A DNA stretch of 64,000 nt, taken from the NCBI GenBank assembly GCA_009937425.1, contig JAACFO010000003.1, positions 1 through 64,000 of the forward strand. Direction: 5' to 3'. Shown piece after piece: positions 62,774 to 64,000 of this stretch. How positions within the stretch are numbered: the stretch's first letter is position 1; every line of letters starts with the position of its first letter. The DNA comes from Gammaproteobacteria bacterium. Its GTDB lineage: Bacteria; Pseudomonadota; Gammaproteobacteria; HK1. The notes under the pieces are model-generated. The model was given only the letters and a program-made list of their open reading frames with translations. It had not been told where the DNA came from and searched no databases. The position numbers and the translations under genes are program-made.

Positions 62774-63041
62774 GGCGCGCGTATCATCCCACGTCAATCA
62801 GAGAGAAAGCCAGCCACGCCGTGAACTTCCCGTGGTCGACACGGCGCTTCGTTTGCGGACCCTGTGGCGATGGGCTATCGTGCCGGCTACAACAAGAACA
62901 TGGCCGAAACGGGCCCGGAATCCGAGGTATCTACCGGGCTCAACAACTAGAACAACAGAGGATCACGGGAACGATCCTGGCCTGAACGATCGTCGGGCTA
63001 TCGGGATCAATATACGGATCCGGCGTGGAGGAGCCCGTCTC

Positions 63042-63974
63042 ATGCTAGTTTTTGTCGCGAAGCGATTCGGCTTCATGATTGTCACCATGCTCGTGGTGTC
63101 GATGCTCCTGTTCCTGCTCCTGGAAATCAATGTCGACGGTGTGGCGACCAAGGTTCTGGGGCCGTACTCCTCCCAGGAATCCCGCGAGATTTGGCTACAG
63201 GAAAACGGCTATCGCGATCCGCTGGTGCTGCGCTATGGCCGTTGGCTCGGAAACGCCGCCGTGGGGGACTTCGGCGACTCGGTTCGCTTCAAGGTGCCAG
63301 TGGGTGACGTGATGTGGCCGCGGCTGTGGAATACCGCCATCCTGGGCTTCTGGACCTTCGCGTTGATGATCCCGTTGTCACTGACATTGGGAGTATTGGC
63401 GGGCATGAGGGAGGGTTCCAAACTCGATCGCACGATTTCCGTGACCGGCATCGCCACCACCTCGGTGCCCGAGTTCGCCAGCGCCGTATTCTTGTCCGCG
63501 ATATTCGTTTTCTGGCTCAAATGGCTGCCGGGCACCAGCAGCATGTCGGGTGGCTTCAGGTTCAAAGAGCTCGTGCTGCCGATCATGGTGTTGGTGATCT
63601 ACGATTTCGGCTACGTGGCGCGCATGACCCGCGCTTCCATGTCCGAGGTGATGACCACCCATTACATTCGCACGGCCGTCCTCAAGGGTCTGCCTTATCG
63701 GCAGGTGATCATCAAGCACGCGCTGCGAAACGCCCTCATCGCACCGTTCACCGTCATCATGCTGCAGGTCAACTGGCTGCTTTCTGGTGTCATCGTGGTG
63801 GAGTTCTTTTTTGCTTATAAAGGTTTCGGTGCGTTGCTCCTGGAAGCATCGCTCAATCAGGACATTTTCATGATCGAGGCATGCGCCATGGTGGCCGTGT
63901 TCGTGGCGGTAGGTACGCAGACGATCGCCGACATCGGCTACACCTATCTCAATCCGCGTATCCGGTTCAGCTGA
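63042..63974 (+). CDS. DppB-type ABC transporter permease
   Basis: A 310-residue inner-membrane permease with six predicted helices. The N-terminal FVAKRFGFMIVTMLVVSMLLF helix is followed by a periplasmic loop and the coupling motif RTAVLKGLPYRQVIIKHALRNAL. The start at 63042 has GGAGGAG upstream; the longer frame from 62760 is not supported. Likely partner of the family 5 binding protein at 56582, since no other is present. 13 bases before the next gene. Confidence 0.93.
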   Translation: MLVFVAKRFGFMIVTMLVVSMLLFLLLEINVDGVATKVLGPYSSQESREIWLQENGYRDPLVLRYGRWLGNAAVGDFGDSVRFKVPVGDVMWPRLWNTAILGFWTFALMIPLSLTLGVLAGMREGSKLDRTISVTGIATTSVPEFASAVFLSAIFVFWLKWLPGTSSMSGGFRFKELVLPIMVLVIYDFGYVARMTRASMSEVMTTHYIRTAVLKGLPYRQVIIKHALRNALIAPFTVIMLQVNWLLSGVIVVEFFFAYKGFGALLLEASLNQDIFMIEACAMVAVFVAVGTQTIADIGYTYLNPRIRFS

Positions 63975-63987
63975 GGGAGCGACGACC

Positions 63988-64000
63988 ATGGCAGAAGCAA
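63988..64000 (+). CDS. Start of the next gene, cut by the window end
   Basis: An ATG with GAGGGAGCG upstream opens a frame (MAEA) 13 bases after the DppB-type permease. By position it is likely to be the DppC-type second permease of the same transporter. Only four codons are visible. Confidence 0.5.

Noticed and set aside
1-64000. CRISPR arrays, rRNA, tRNA, prophage or intact insertion sequences
   Set aside because: No spaced direct-repeat array, no rRNA-like block and no transposase or integrase frame was seen; a covariance-model search would be needed to exclude small RNAs.

Overview
The window is about 62% G+C, densely packed with genes, and reads like the chromosome of a proteobacterium, most likely a marine or brackish gammaproteobacterium. 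The pointers are a complete Na+-NQR-type operon, a cytochrome cd1 (nirS) respiratory cluster with FNR/DNR-type boxes, a full five-step histidine degradation pathway (HutH-U-I-F-G), a trifunctional-type PutA without a DNA-binding domain, and pyrrolysine-free MttB-family methyltransferases. I see no rRNA, tRNA, CRISPR array, intact transposase or phage gene. The taxonomic placement is inference.

Layout. 0.2-2.1 kb: glutathione transferase, VOC protein and a decayed lactate-dehydrogenase fragment. 2.1-5.5 kb: a large SAM/cyclase/ATPase/TPR signalling protein. 5.5-8.6 kb: two convergent homocysteine-methyltransferase paralogues and a DUF1326 protein. 8.8-17.2 kb (minus strand): one apparent operon with a monoheme cytochrome-TPR protein, nqrA-F, a CBS protein and a formyltransferase. 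17.4-21.4 kb (plus strand, divergent): a small Cys-rich protein, a diheme cytochrome c, a tetraheme NapC/NirT protein, NirS and a cupredoxin. Four TTGAY-N4-(A/G)TCAW boxes sit in front of these divergent units. 21.6-25.1 kb: a PhnDCEE-type ABC transporter. 25.4-30.0 kb: amidase and PutA. 30.0-31.8 kb: small DUF proteins and a methyltransferase.

31.8-50.7 kb is a histidine-utilisation region. hutU and hutG diverge around a perfect 12-bp inverted repeat; hutI follows, then about 9.5 kb of unrelated genes (two cyclase-TPR proteins, a collapsed cyclase remnant, dienelactone hydrolase, SYLF protein, small membrane proteins, a MITE-like element), then hutF-SDR-cysQ-quinone reductase and convergent hutH. 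51.1-53.9 kb holds a leaderless PhnD-like protein co-oriented with an XRE regulator, and a divergent fatty-acid desaturase. 54.0-64.0 kb looks like a quaternary- or methylated-amine module: two full MttB-family methyltransferases, one MttB C-terminal fragment, a dimethylglycine-dehydrogenase-like FAD/GcvT protein, and a Tat-exported peptide-type binding protein with a DppB-type permease; the next gene runs off the edge.

The most unusual system is the 8.8-21.4 kb block. The NQR operon carries its own heme protein and two non-standard distal genes, lies head-to-head with a denitrification cluster, shares FNR/DNR-like boxes with it, and encodes an NqrB in which the threonine that normally carries covalent FMN is replaced by arginine, while NqrC keeps its FMN motif. 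This suggests a modified ion-translocating or quinone-linked complex used under nitrogen-oxide respiration; that role is inference.
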